Positions 1-8,635 of a stretch of DNA of 64,000 nt are shown here, piece after piece; positions within the stretch are counted from its first letter, which is position 1; each line of letters starts with the position of its first letter. The notes under the pieces were generated by a model. The model had not been told where the DNA came from. It searched no databases and saw only the letters and a program-made list of their open reading frames with translations. Made by a program: the position numbers and the translations under genes. This DNA comes from an uncultured Bacteroides sp. (GTDB lineage Bacteria; Bacteroidota; Bacteroidia; Bacteroidales; Bacteroidaceae). The stretch covers positions 1 to 64,000 of the forward strand of contig CALULL010000014.1 in the NCBI GenBank assembly GCA_944321465.1. The letters run 5' to 3'.

Positions 1-35
1 GCGGATGCGCTGAACGCGATACCCGAGGCCAGTCG

Positions 36-132
36 GGCCCCGAAGGGGTCCAACCATGCTTAGCCGGGGTGTGAGCGTAGCGAACCCCCGGTTTCCTGGT
101 TCCCCATGTCCCGGCCCCCCGGAGGGGTCGAA
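36..132 (-). repeat. 98-bp triple-hairpin repeat, copy 1
   Basis: Seen as GGCCCCGAAGGGGTCC, then CATGCTTAGCCGGGG, a palindromic core around GAGCGTAGCGAACCC, and a closing GGAGGGGTCGAA. Both ends and the centre can each fold into a hairpin. The strand is given relative to the copy at 18470. Confidence 0.8.
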
Positions 133-271
133 TGTCACAAAGACTGGCGACATGCCTGTTCCGGGGTGCCTGTGTCCCCCCATTGATGGACACGCGGCGC
201 ACCCATATAACAAAAAAGTATGAGGAATGGAAGGAGGCGGACGCGCTGAACGCGAGACCCGAGGCCAGTCG

Positions 272-369
272 GGCCCCGAAGGGGTCCAACCATGCTTAGC
301 CGGGGTGTGAGCGCAGCGAACCCCCGGTTTCCTGGTCCCCCCATGTCCCGGCCCCCGTAGGGGGTCGAA
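272..369 (-). repeat. 98-bp triple-hairpin repeat, copy 2
   Basis: Nearly identical to the copy at 36 and lying 236 bp from it, because the surrounding unit is duplicated in tandem. The distal hairpin has changed to CCCCCGTAGGGGG. Confidence 0.8.
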
Positions 370-489
370 TGTCACAAGGACTGGCGACATGTCTGTTCCG
401 GGGTTCCCTTGTGTAGCTTCTCGTTTAGGTCACGGCAAATAGGTGCAATGCTTGGCAGTTTCCGCCCCTACAGTCCGATCCGGGTGCTA

Positions 490-587
490 TTTGCCCCCTT
501 CGGGGCCGGACGATGTGTGGTGTCCATTCTATCCCCGGGTTCGCTGCGTTTACCCGGGGCTAAGCATGGTTCGCCCCCTTCGGGGCC
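490..587 (+). repeat. 98-bp triple-hairpin repeat, copy 3 (diverged)
   Basis: Opposite orientation to the two copies before it. It keeps CCCCCTTCGGGGCC at both ends and GGCTAAGCATGGTT near the right end. The core hairpin is changed to a CCCCGGG/CCCGGGG pair. Confidence 0.7.
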
Positions 588-876
588 GTGCGTCCTGCGG
601 GTGGTAGGGGCGAGGCATCCGACGCGGGTGGACAAGGCATTAGAGGTGAGGTGGGGTACGCCTGTCCTCGTATCTCGCGTTTCATCGCGTCCTCATCCCT
701 TATTCCTTATTCCTCGTCCCTCATTCCTCGTCAACTAAAACCAGAAAACGTCCATATTCAGACAGGCGGAGGCTTACAGATGTGCGAATTTGTACGGTTT
801 TTATGCTTAAAAACAGGTCTGCGGACCACTCCGGGCAGAAATTTTTGCTCTCCGATGAAAAAAAAATCCCCGAACG

Positions 877-906
877 TTTGTTTTATATTCCTTTTTCGTA
901 CATTTG
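877..906 (+). promoter_or_regulatory. Bacteroidota-type promoter of the first secreted-protein gene
   Basis: TTTG at 877-880, an 18-bp spacer, then TACATTTG at 899-906, 46 bp before the ATG. This fits the primary sigma-factor consensus of Bacteroidota. Confidence 0.65.
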
Positions 907-951
907 CTGGTGCAATTCTTAAATCTATCTATAAACTTAAAAAATTAGGTT

Positions 952-3900
952 ATGGTCAAGAAGTACTTAACAGCTTGCGCCGCGCTGCTGATGCTGGCGA
1001 CGGCGAGTGTTGATGCCCAGACCCTCTATGCGGGTATAGGCCGTATTTCCCCATCTTCTTGGGGTGAGACTAACGGGACCGAAGGACGTATCGTTTCGTT
1101 CGATCTCAGTGATCCTTCTACCTTTACAGGTGAGTTCTGCCGTGATGCCATTGGCGAAGGCGAGATGTTTACTGCCGGTGCTACGGCGGGCAACACCTAT
1201 TATGGTATTCTGTTCAATGAGGATGAGTACATCCGTCGTTTCTGCGCGTTCAACTTTGAGACGAACGAGATGTCGGTAATCTCAGAGAGTGGCGCCAACC
1301 TCGTTTCTATGGCTTACGACGAGGCTTCGCAGACCCTCTATGGCTTGCGCGGCGGTGCGGCCATCGTGACGGTGGACATGGCTACGGGTGCCACCACCAA
1401 CTTCATGTCGACGGGCGCTGCCTGGCTGGGTGCTATTGCTTCCGACGGCGAAGGCGGTCTGTGGGGCATTGCTGCCTACAGCACGTCCAATCCGCCCAGT
1501 ACGCCTGTGCAGTTGTGGCATGTAGACCTCGCTGCCCAGACAATAGAGGAAGTGGGCGTTACTGAGGATGTCATTGTCGGTGCGGGCATCTCGGCTGCTA
1601 CTATCCATTCGGCTGTCTACGAGGATGGCCTGATTTATATTGTGGGCGACCGTCAATTGGTAAGCCTCGATCCTGAGACACTTGCCTTGACGCAAATAGG
1701 CCAGCTCCCGCTGAACTCGCTGAAGGGCATCACCTTCGACATGTCCACGGCTCTGGATCCGGGCAGCGGCTCGGTTGACCCCGAACCCGAACCTTCCGAT
1801 GGTACGACGGCTTATGCCGGTACGGGCTACATCACCAGCTCGTGGGCTGCCGAAAACGGCTACCAGGGTCGCATCGTGACGTTCGACGTGAACGACCCGA
1901 GCACCTTCACGGGCGAGCCGTTGGTAATCCCCACGGTCGATCAGGGTGACGATGTCTTAGAGAATTATCTCCTCAAGGCCGGTGCCACGGTTGGCAATAC
2001 TTATTATGCTATCCTGGAAGGCAACTTCTTCTCTCCGGCAACTTTTGAGTCGCTGAACTTTGAGACGGGCGAAATGCAGTCCGTAGGCTCGGGCGATACG
2101 CAAGTGACCGACATGGCCTATCTGGCCTCCACCGGTACGCTCTATGGCGTGAAGGAGAACTACAGCACCTTGGTAACCATCAGCACCGAGGACGGTTCGG
2201 CTGCCGACTATTTCGAGTTCGACCATCCGGTTTCCGTAGTGGCTGCTTCTGCTGACATGTTGTACCTGGCCGGTATCAACGCAGGCCAGATGACGCTCTA
2301 CAGCTTCAACCCCACTACACAGGAAGAAGTTACGCTTGGCGAGCTTGGCGCTGCTCCGAGCTATGGCTTGAGTGCGGGCACCATGTCCACTATGGCCTAC
2401 AACGAGGCCGACGGTCTGCTCTACATGATTGTCGAGCGCAACTTCTATCGCATCAACCCCGTCAATGCAGCCGTAGAACAGTTGGGTACGCTCCCGCTGC
2501 GTGTGCTGGAAGGCTTGACCTTCACCGCTTCTACCGAACTGGCCGGTGGCAACGACAATCCCGACCCCGAACCCGAACCCGACAACGGCATGCACACGTC
2601 GATTGTCTACACCTACGGCGATGCCATGGGTACCATCTCTCCCGACCAAGTGGGCCAAAAGCGCGTTTATTACTACGATGCTGAGAACAAGCTGGTTCGC
2701 GAAGGTGTTTATGGTGGTACATACAGCATGTCGGGTTCAGTGACTGGCTTTGCGCTGATGAGCTACGTCACTTACCTTTACAACGAGCAAGGCCAGCTGG
2801 TAAGCGAGAGCAGCGAGCAGGTCGGCATGTACGATGGCATCTACAACATCCTTGAGGCACGCAACGACACCGTGCGCTATGAGTACGACGACCAAGGCCG
2901 TCTGTCGAAAGAGATTGATGTTTCTGGCAACTTCTATACGGAGTACCAATACGACGACGAAGGCCAGCTGATTTACAAGGCACGCATGTTCCCTAATCCA
3001 GACGGTACCTACTACGTGATGGAAAGCCACGAGTACAGCGACTTCGTAGGCTTCGACAAGCCTCAGTTGGATCTGGGCGACGGACGTTACGAAAGCTACA
3101 AGACGACAGCCCGCATCTCCTACGACGAGAACGGCAACAAGGTGCGCACAGAGACGTGGAACGCCGACGAGACCACACTGCAGACCATCGAGACGTGGAC
3201 CTACGATGCCGAGACGGGCATGATGACCGAGTACATCAAGCACGGAGCACAGCAGGACGAGAACGGCGAGTGGGTAGAGAAACCCAGCATGACGAAGAGT
3301 GCCCGCACGACGTACGCCATCGAGAACGAGGATCCGAACCGCATACGCCAGCGCAACTACGAGTGGTACACGGCAACAAGCGACTGGGTGGAGAAAGGCA
3401 TCAATACCCTGACCGTGACGAGCTACTTCGACGCGATGTACTCGCCCGAGCTGACGGTAGAACCTATCGACGGCGAGATTAACTCTTACCGCTTGACGTT
3501 CAACTTGCCCAATGTTCCGGCTATAGGCGGTGGCATGGCATTCGACATCATCCGCGACGGTGAAATCATCAAGCGCATAGAGACGACCGATCCTGAAGTC
3601 GATTTGGAGACCGGTACCGTGACTTACGACGACATGTACGTGATGAACGGTGAGTACGACTACATGGTACAGAGCATACTCTACAGTGAGTTGATGGAAT
3701 ATGAGACTCCCTACAACGTATCCAATGTCGTAGTGGAAAGTCCTTATGTAGAACTGCCCGCAGTGACCAATGTCGGTACTGTAGAGTGGGACGATGTTGC
3801 CCGCGTGCTCTCGCTCATCTGGGATGCTCCCGCAGACCTCGACGAGGCTTTGCAGTTCCAGTCTTACGAGGTTTGGGATGTCGCCCACTACTCGATTCCT

Positions 3901-4323
3901 GACAACGTGACGGGAGACAGCAATGGAATGGGGCTTGATACGCTCACCAATACGACTTACGACATGACGGTGATGAGCGGTTACGAGTCAGTCGACATCA
4001 CGGTTCGCAGCTGCTACACGTTTGGCAGAGTATTCAGCGATACGCTCCATGTAGATTTGGTGAACTTCGTGCCGACGCGTCCGAATGGTATAGCCGATGC
4101 TCAGGAACAGGCTGCTGCCAAGGTACAGGTTGATGGCGACGAGCTGGTAGTGCTTGGCGATGCTGCCAAGAGCGTAGCTGTCTACAGCGTGAACGGCGTG
4201 CTCGAGTTGCGTGCCGAGAACGCAGAGCGCGTAAGCATTGCCGGTCTGCAAGAAGGCATACACCTTGCAGTAGTGACGGTTGCCAACGACAAGATTGTCG
4301 TTGTGAAGTTCGTGAAGGAATAA
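952..4323 (+). CDS. Large T9SS-exported protein with duplicated propeller-like domain and YD-like repeats
   Basis: An 1123-residue secreted protein. A signal peptide (about 1-23, ending VDAQ) is followed by two copies of a propeller-like domain (about 24-275 and 283-530), each with the opening pattern RIV(S/T)FD and joined by PEPEP linkers. Next comes a region rich in YD-type motifs such as YEYDDQGRL and YQYDDEGQL (about 545-850), then a fibronectin-like part and a type A T9SS sorting domain (about 1045-1123, VYSVNG to VVKFVKE). It is a paralogue of the gene at 5189, which has one propeller copy. The exact role is unknown; I infer surface display or release through the Gld/Por machinery encoded at 19740-26028. 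Confidence 0.88.
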   Translation: MVKKYLTACAALLMLATASVDAQTLYAGIGRISPSSWGETNGTEGRIVSFDLSDPSTFTGEFCRDAIGEGEMFTAGATAGNTYYGILFNEDEYIRRFCAFNFETNEMSVISESGANLVSMAYDEASQTLYGLRGGAAIVTVDMATGATTNFMSTGAAWLGAIASDGEGGLWGIAAYSTSNPPSTPVQLWHVDLAAQTIEEVGVTEDVIVGAGISAATIHSAVYEDGLIYIVGDRQLVSLDPETLALTQIGQLPLNSLKGITFDMSTALDPGSGSVDPEPEPSDGTTAYAGTGYITSSWAAENGYQGRIVTFDVNDPSTFTGEPLVIPTVDQGDDVLENYLLKAGATVGNTYYAILEGNFFSPATFESLNFETGEMQSVGSGDTQVTDMAYLASTGTLYGVKENYSTLVTISTEDGSAADYFEFDHPVSVVAASADMLYLAGINAGQMTLYSFNPTTQEEVTLGELGAAPSYGLSAGTMSTMAYNEADGLLYMIVERNFYRINPVNAAVEQLGTLPLRVLEGLTFTASTELAGGNDNPDPEPEPDNGMHTSIVYTYGDAMGTISPDQVGQKRVYYYDAENKLVREGVYGGTYSMSGSVTGFALMSYVTYLYNEQGQLVSESSEQVGMYDGIYNILEARNDTVRYEYDDQGRLSKEIDVSGNFYTEYQYDDEGQLIYKARMFPNPDGTYYVMESHEYSDFVGFDKPQLDLGDGRYESYKTTARISYDENGNKVRTETWNADETTLQTIETWTYDAETGMMTEYIKHGAQQDENGEWVEKPSMTKSARTTYAIENEDPNRIRQRNYEWYTATSDWVEKGINTLTVTSYFDAMYSPELTVEPIDGEINSYRLTFNLPNVPAIGGGMAFDIIRDGEIIKRIETTDPEVDLETGTVTYDDMYVMNGEYDYMVQSILYSELMEYETPYNVSNVVVESPYVELPAVTNVGTVEWDDVARVLSLIWDAPADLDEALQFQSYEVWDVAHYSIPDNVTGDSNGMGLDTLTNTTYDMTVMSGYESVDITVRSCYTFGRVFSDTLHVDLVNFVPTRPNGIADAQEQAAAKVQVDGDELVVLGDAAKSVAVYSVNGVLELRAENAERVSIAGLQEGIHLAVVTVANDKIVVVKFVKE

Positions 4324-4400
4324 GAGAGACCTTTGATTGTGAAGACTCCAATCTTTCTTCCTTAACTTCCTCATAAGGTCCTTTTGTTTGAATTTTGAAT

Positions 4401-4434
4401 GAGAGGGATGCGCCCGGAGGCGCATCCCTCTTTC
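4401..4434 (+). terminator. Rho-independent terminator after the first secreted-protein gene
   Basis: A perfect 12-bp stem (GAGGGATGCGCC against GGCGCATCCCTC, loop CGGA) at 4403-4430, followed by a short T-rich tract. Confidence 0.8.
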
Positions 4435-4630
4435 TATGTTCGTGCAGGGGAAGGAACTGATGAGGGGGGAGGCACGGGTTGGCGAGAGATTAGGGAGAAA
4501 CTGAAGAGAAATTAGGAGGGAATTGACGAGAGGTTGGATGTCAAGGTGTTAGGGGAGAGGCGACAGAGGCTGTGAGAGGCGGTGGCACGAGGAACTGCGG
4601 CCCCGAAGCAGTCGACCGTCTTCGGCCCCA

Positions 4631-4862
4631 AGTCGGCCATTAGTGCCCAAAGCGATTTGGGTTTAACCCAAATCGGTCATTAGACCACCGACTTGGGGTT
4701 TGGTTGTCTTTCTTCGGTTTTCCAAGCCCTTTCGTCCTGCTGTCGGCATCTTGTCTGCCGCTTTGTCTCGGCGTAGCCCGCTACGCCTTCGGCAAAGGTG
4801 GCAGCCAATCTGCACGGCAGCAGAACGAAATTGCTTTGGACTCTAATGACCGATTTGGGTTA
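4631..4862 (-). repeat. Dispersed repeat family 2 (CGGCCATTAG type), long version
   Basis: Its reverse complement matches 8018-8144 over both flanks, including ATTAGAGTCCAAAGC and GGACGAAAGGGCTTGG. It carries about 70 extra bases in the middle with a GGCGTAGCCCGCTACGCC palindrome. A second palindrome, CGATTTGGGTT/AACCCAAATCG, sits at 4653-4675. The whole gap 4324-5188 has no supported gene. Confidence 0.75.
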
Positions 4863-5073
4863 AATGCAAAAGTTAGGGAGGCTCTTGATGTCCCAGTCCT
4901 TGCCAACTCGCATCTGATGTCTTGTGCCTAACCTCTACAGGACATGTGGCCCCGGATGGGTCGGATGGCATCCGGACTGGCCTCGTCCCTCGTCAACTCT
5001 TCTTACTCCTTCCCTTCACCTCCGTAAACTCATCCATAATCACGATAATGTACATAAAAAGCCCTTTCTGCTA

Positions 5074-5104
5074 TTGCAAAAGTGCGCTTGCTCCTTTATA
5101 TTTG
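5074..5104 (+). promoter_or_regulatory. Bacteroidota-type promoter
   Basis: TTG at 5074-5076, a 20-bp spacer, and TATATTTG at 5097-5104, about 85 bp upstream of the ATG at 5189. Confidence 0.65.
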
Positions 5105-5188
5105 CGAAACAAACGGAGATGTTTTGCAACCATCAGAAGCAACTCTTCTTCAACAATACTAATACTATTAACTTAATCTACTACAGTT

Positions 5189-7726
5189 ATGGTCAGAAAA
5201 CATTACTTATGTTTGGCAGCCGCTTTGTGTATGATGTCGGCTGCGAGTGTGCAAGGCCAGACCGCCTATGCAGGTCTTGCTTATTCGGATTGGGCATCGG
5301 AAAACGGGGTTAATAATCGCATCATCTCGTTTGATGTGAACGACCCCTCGACAGTCCTCAACACCTACTGCTCGTTTGCCGCCACCGATTATGAAACCGT
5401 GACGGCTGGTGCCTCCTTGGGCGATACGTACTATGGCTTCGTCCGCACTTCGATGTTCTTGTACGACTTTTGCTCGTTCAACTTCGAGGGCAGCGCAATC
5501 TCCACGCTGGGTTCAGGCTACTCTACCACCCCGTTGGACATGACCTACGACCCCGCCACCGATGCCATCTATGCCACGACCAACAACGGCAGAGACATCC
5601 TGACGGTGGACAGAACGACGGGCGAAATGTCTACCTACCTGACGCTGGAGGACGTGTCGGGCATCGTTGGCATTGCTGCTGACGGTAACGGCGTCCTGTG
5701 GCTGGCCGGAAGCTCGCGCGGTTCGGCAGAAAACCAGACAATTGTCGAACTCTATTCGCTCAACCTCCTTGCCGGCAACCGCATCTCGCCTGCCCGCGAA
5801 GTGGGTACCATCACGACGGTCTTCAGCCAGGCAACGCTCTACACTATGGCCTACGAGCCTGAGAGCGGCCACCTCTTCCTGACAGCCGACCGCTACGTGT
5901 GCGACATCGACCCGGCTGCAGGCACGATGGAGGTGCTGGAGAACCGCCTGCCCGACTACGTTCGCGGCCTGACGTTCACCATGTCCAACACTTTGGCCGA
6001 GGGTGGTAACACCGGTGGTGGTGACGACGACGACACCGACGACGGTGTGCGCACGATAGAGTATCAGACATGGGGCGACGCACTGGGTGCTTCGACCGAT
6101 GTGATGACGAAGAAAACCATCTACTACTACGACGGCAACAACAACGTCATCCGCGACCTGACGTACGACTGCGTGGCCGAAATGCCGATGGAGTTTACTA
6201 CCTATACGTATAACGAAGAAGGCCAGCTTATCGAGAGCAGCAGCGAGCAGTACGGACAGTTCGACGATGCCGACTGGGTGTTCCAGGCTACTTCCGACAC
6301 CGTTCGCTACGAGTACGACGAGCAGGGCCGTCTGATACGCACCTACGACGTATATCAGGATTCTTACACCGAGTATCAGTACGACGATCAAGGCCAACTG
6401 GTGTACGAAGGCCGTATACTCAACGACTGGGGCAACGAGTTTGGCGGCGGTTACTACACGGTGGAGAGCAAGACCTATTCCGACTTCATCGCTTTCAACA
6501 AGCCGCAGCACATCGAGGGCGATGGTGCTTATGAGAGCTATGTCTGGGACATGAACGTATATTACGACGAGAACCAGAACAAGATCCGTACGGAGAAGTG
6601 GAGCAGCGACGGAGAGACGCTGCGGGACGTAGAACGCTATACCTACGACGATAGCGGAATGCTGATACTCTACGAGCAGGTATCTGCCGCCTACAACGAG
6701 GCCACTGGAGAGTGGGAAGACGCGCTGAAGGCTGGCGACAAGCGCACAGAGTACGAGCTGGTGGACGGCGATATTTACCGCGTGCGCGAGATTGCCAGTG
6801 CCTATGACCCCGACTATGGCTGGGTGGCCAATACCTACAATAAGGTAACCGTGTCCGCACAGCTCGACCCGGCTACGGCAGCCGAGCTGACGGCCGTAGA
6901 ACCCGTTGAGGATGCCGTAAGTGCTTACCGGCTGTCAATCAGGGTGCCCGATGTGGCTGTGGCCGGTGGCAGCATGGCGTTTGACGTTTACCGCCACGGC
7001 ATACTTATGGGTCGTGTTTCCGCAGCCGATGCCGACGAAACGGGCATCGTGTCCTACGTGGACAACATCGTGCCCAATGGTAGCTACGAGTACTTTGTCC
7101 AGACGGTGATTGAGCCGGATGTGGCCATCGACGACGAGACACTCTGCAACGTGTCCAACGTGATGGGCATAACCGCACACGTCGACCTGCCCGCCCCGCA
7201 GAACGTGCAATTCATCTCCCACGAGAACGACGGCACGAACGACCTCGTGACAATCGGTTGGGACCAGGCTGCCGACCTCGACCCCGACTTGCTCTTCAAG
7301 TCCTTTAACGTCTTCCAGGTAGGTTCGCGTGTTCCCGACAACCGTGACGACGCCACAGGCATCATTGAAGAACTGACCGACACGGAGTACACCATGAACT
7401 TCCTCTACCGCGTGCGCGATGTGTATGTTCAGAATGTCTTTGCATATGGTAAGGCAAACTCCGACACCATCACCATCGACCTCGACAACATCGGTATAGC
7501 CGAGGGCCAGAACGCCGCCGAGAACCGGATTGTCGTAGAAGGCGACCAGGTGGTAGCAACGGGCGGCGTGGCAGCTTCCATTGCCGTGTATGGCGCCAAC
7601 GGAACGCTGGCCGTTCGCGGCGAGAACACCGATCGCGTGAGCATTGCCAACCTGCCCCAGGGCGTGTATGTGGCAGTGGTACTCCGCGACGGCAAGGGCT
7701 TGGCTACGAAGTTTGTGAAGAAATAG
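5189..7726 (+). CDS. T9SS-exported protein with propeller-like domain and YD-like repeats
   Basis: An 845-residue paralogue of the gene at 952. A signal peptide (about 1-23, ending VQGQ) leads into one propeller-like domain (about 24-275, with RIISFDVNDPST), then an acidic DDDDTDD linker near residue 280. A region with YD-type motifs follows (YEYDDEQGRL-like, about 300-560), then a fibronectin-like part and a type A sorting domain at the end (VYGANG to TKFVKK). The start is fixed by the signal peptide and the promoter at 5074-5104. Its function is not known. The family resemblance to YD/RHS proteins suggests binding of a carbohydrate or partner, but I see no catalytic motif. Confidence 0.88.
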   Translation: MVRKHYLCLAAALCMMSAASVQGQTAYAGLAYSDWASENGVNNRIISFDVNDPSTVLNTYCSFAATDYETVTAGASLGDTYYGFVRTSMFLYDFCSFNFEGSAISTLGSGYSTTPLDMTYDPATDAIYATTNNGRDILTVDRTTGEMSTYLTLEDVSGIVGIAADGNGVLWLAGSSRGSAENQTIVELYSLNLLAGNRISPAREVGTITTVFSQATLYTMAYEPESGHLFLTADRYVCDIDPAAGTMEVLENRLPDYVRGLTFTMSNTLAEGGNTGGGDDDDTDDGVRTIEYQTWGDALGASTDVMTKKTIYYYDGNNNVIRDLTYDCVAEMPMEFTTYTYNEEGQLIESSSEQYGQFDDADWVFQATSDTVRYEYDEQGRLIRTYDVYQDSYTEYQYDDQGQLVYEGRILNDWGNEFGGGYYTVESKTYSDFIAFNKPQHIEGDGAYESYVWDMNVYYDENQNKIRTEKWSSDGETLRDVERYTYDDSGMLILYEQVSAAYNEATGEWEDALKAGDKRTEYELVDGDIYRVREIASAYDPDYGWVANTYNKVTVSAQLDPATAAELTAVEPVEDAVSAYRLSIRVPDVAVAGGSMAFDVYRHGILMGRVSAADADETGIVSYVDNIVPNGSYEYFVQTVIEPDVAIDDETLCNVSNVMGITAHVDLPAPQNVQFISHENDGTNDLVTIGWDQAADLDPDLLFKSFNVFQVGSRVPDNRDDATGIIEELTDTEYTMNFLYRVRDVYVQNVFAYGKANSDTITIDLDNIGIAEGQNAAENRIVVEGDQVVATGGVAASIAVYGANGTLAVRGENTDRVSIANLPQGVYVAVVLRDGKGLATKFVKK

Positions 7727-7800
7727 ACGCCTAATTTCTTATATTGGTTTTATAGATTGATTTTGTGACAGATCTTTGAACGGAAGGTTTGAAAGAAGGA

Positions 7801-7834
7801 AGAGGACGGCGTGCAGTGCCGTCCTCTTTTTTTT
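7801..7834 (+). terminator. Rho-independent terminator
   Basis: A 10-bp stem AGAGGACGGC/GCCGTCCTCT with a short loop, followed by eight T residues. It ends the transcript of the gene at 5189. Confidence 0.9.
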
Positions 7835-8017
7835 GTGTGCGGCAATCCTGTAGGGGCGGCCCTTGCGGTCGCCCGAATGAACAGGGCACGGCAAACAGGG
7901 CAGGGCGGGGCTTGCCCCGCCCTGCTACGAGACCGGGACGGGTGCTATTCGACACCTGCGTAGCCGGGTAGTGTATGGGGCTTTTCCTCTTCCACATTCC
8001 CCGATACCTTATGTCCG

Positions 8018-8144
8018 AATCGGCCATTAGAGTCCAAAGCGATTTCGTTTTGCCGCCGTGCATCTTGGCAGGACGAAAGGGCTTGGAAAGCCAGAGAAAG
8101 ATAGCCCTGTACCCATCGGGCGGTCTAATGTCCGATTTGGGTTA
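8018..8144 (+). repeat. Dispersed repeat family 2, short version
   Basis: Starts AATCGGCCATTAGAGTCC and ends with CGGTCTAATGTCCGATTTGG. It matches the reverse complement of 4631-4862 but lacks its central 70 bases. The gap 7727-8635 contains this repeat, a terminator, the family 3 cluster and a promoter, and no supported gene. Confidence 0.75.
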
Positions 8145-8214
8145 TATCTACTGCTTCAGCCTTCGTCAGTTCACGCCCAATTCCTTGTCAACTAGTCTTT
8201 TGGACAAGAAACGG

Positions 8215-8294
8215 GGCAGACCTGTGCGCCCGCAGGAGGCTTCCTGTGCCCGCCGGGAGGCGCGGGTGTGCCCTATGGCGGGCACAGGTCTGCC
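8215..8294. repeat. Repeat family 3 cluster (GCAGACCTGTG type)
   Basis: GGCAGACCTGTG at the left end and its inverse GGCACAGGTCTGCC at the right end, with two CTGTGCCCGC or GTGTGCCC variants between them. Similar clusters occur at 19628, 26365 and 35724. Confidence 0.65.
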
Positions 8295-8507
8295 GGTTTC
8301 GGGGGATGCGAGGGGTTAGGGACTGTCCCTCGCCGTCTTCCTCTTCCCTTGTCGCTCCGTCCCCGGCCTCCTTGTCAATTTGGCAATTTGTCAACTCCTC
8401 ACCGGCCTTTCTCCCTCTCGCCTCTCTGCCGGAGGCGCAGAAAAATGTTCTACAACATAAGGAAAGGACATTTCGTCTATTTTTATGATTTTTTTTTGCG
8501 CAGCACT

Positions 8508-8537
8508 TTTGAAGTCAGAAGAAAAACAATATCTTTG
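8508..8537 (+). promoter_or_regulatory. Bacteroidota-type promoter
   Basis: TTTG at 8508-8511, an 18-bp spacer, and TATCTTTG at 8530-8537, about 100 bp before the ATG at 8636. It probably drives both 8636 and 10538. Confidence 0.6.
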
Positions 8538-8635
8538 CCGAGTTTCATGCTGAATATAAGGCAGAAGGGAACGCCGAAGTGTCCGGTTGGAACGGGATTT
8601 GATATAATTAAGGTAAACAATAAAAAGAATGTGGA

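Larger units (their letters stand above)
1..951. other. Repeat-rich intergenic region, no convincing gene
   Basis: No reading frame here looks like a real protein; the longest ones run through hairpin repeats. The first part is a tandem duplication of a unit of about 236 bp (1-236, then 237 to about 408, the second copy shorter). Three copies of a 98-bp hairpin repeat lie inside it and are listed separately. The last 100 bases become AT-rich and carry the promoter of the first secreted-protein gene. Confidence 0.7.

Noticed and set aside
409-1013. Short rightward open frames before the first secreted-protein gene
   Set aside because: They run through hairpin repeats and across the promoter, and one overlaps the signal peptide of the real gene.
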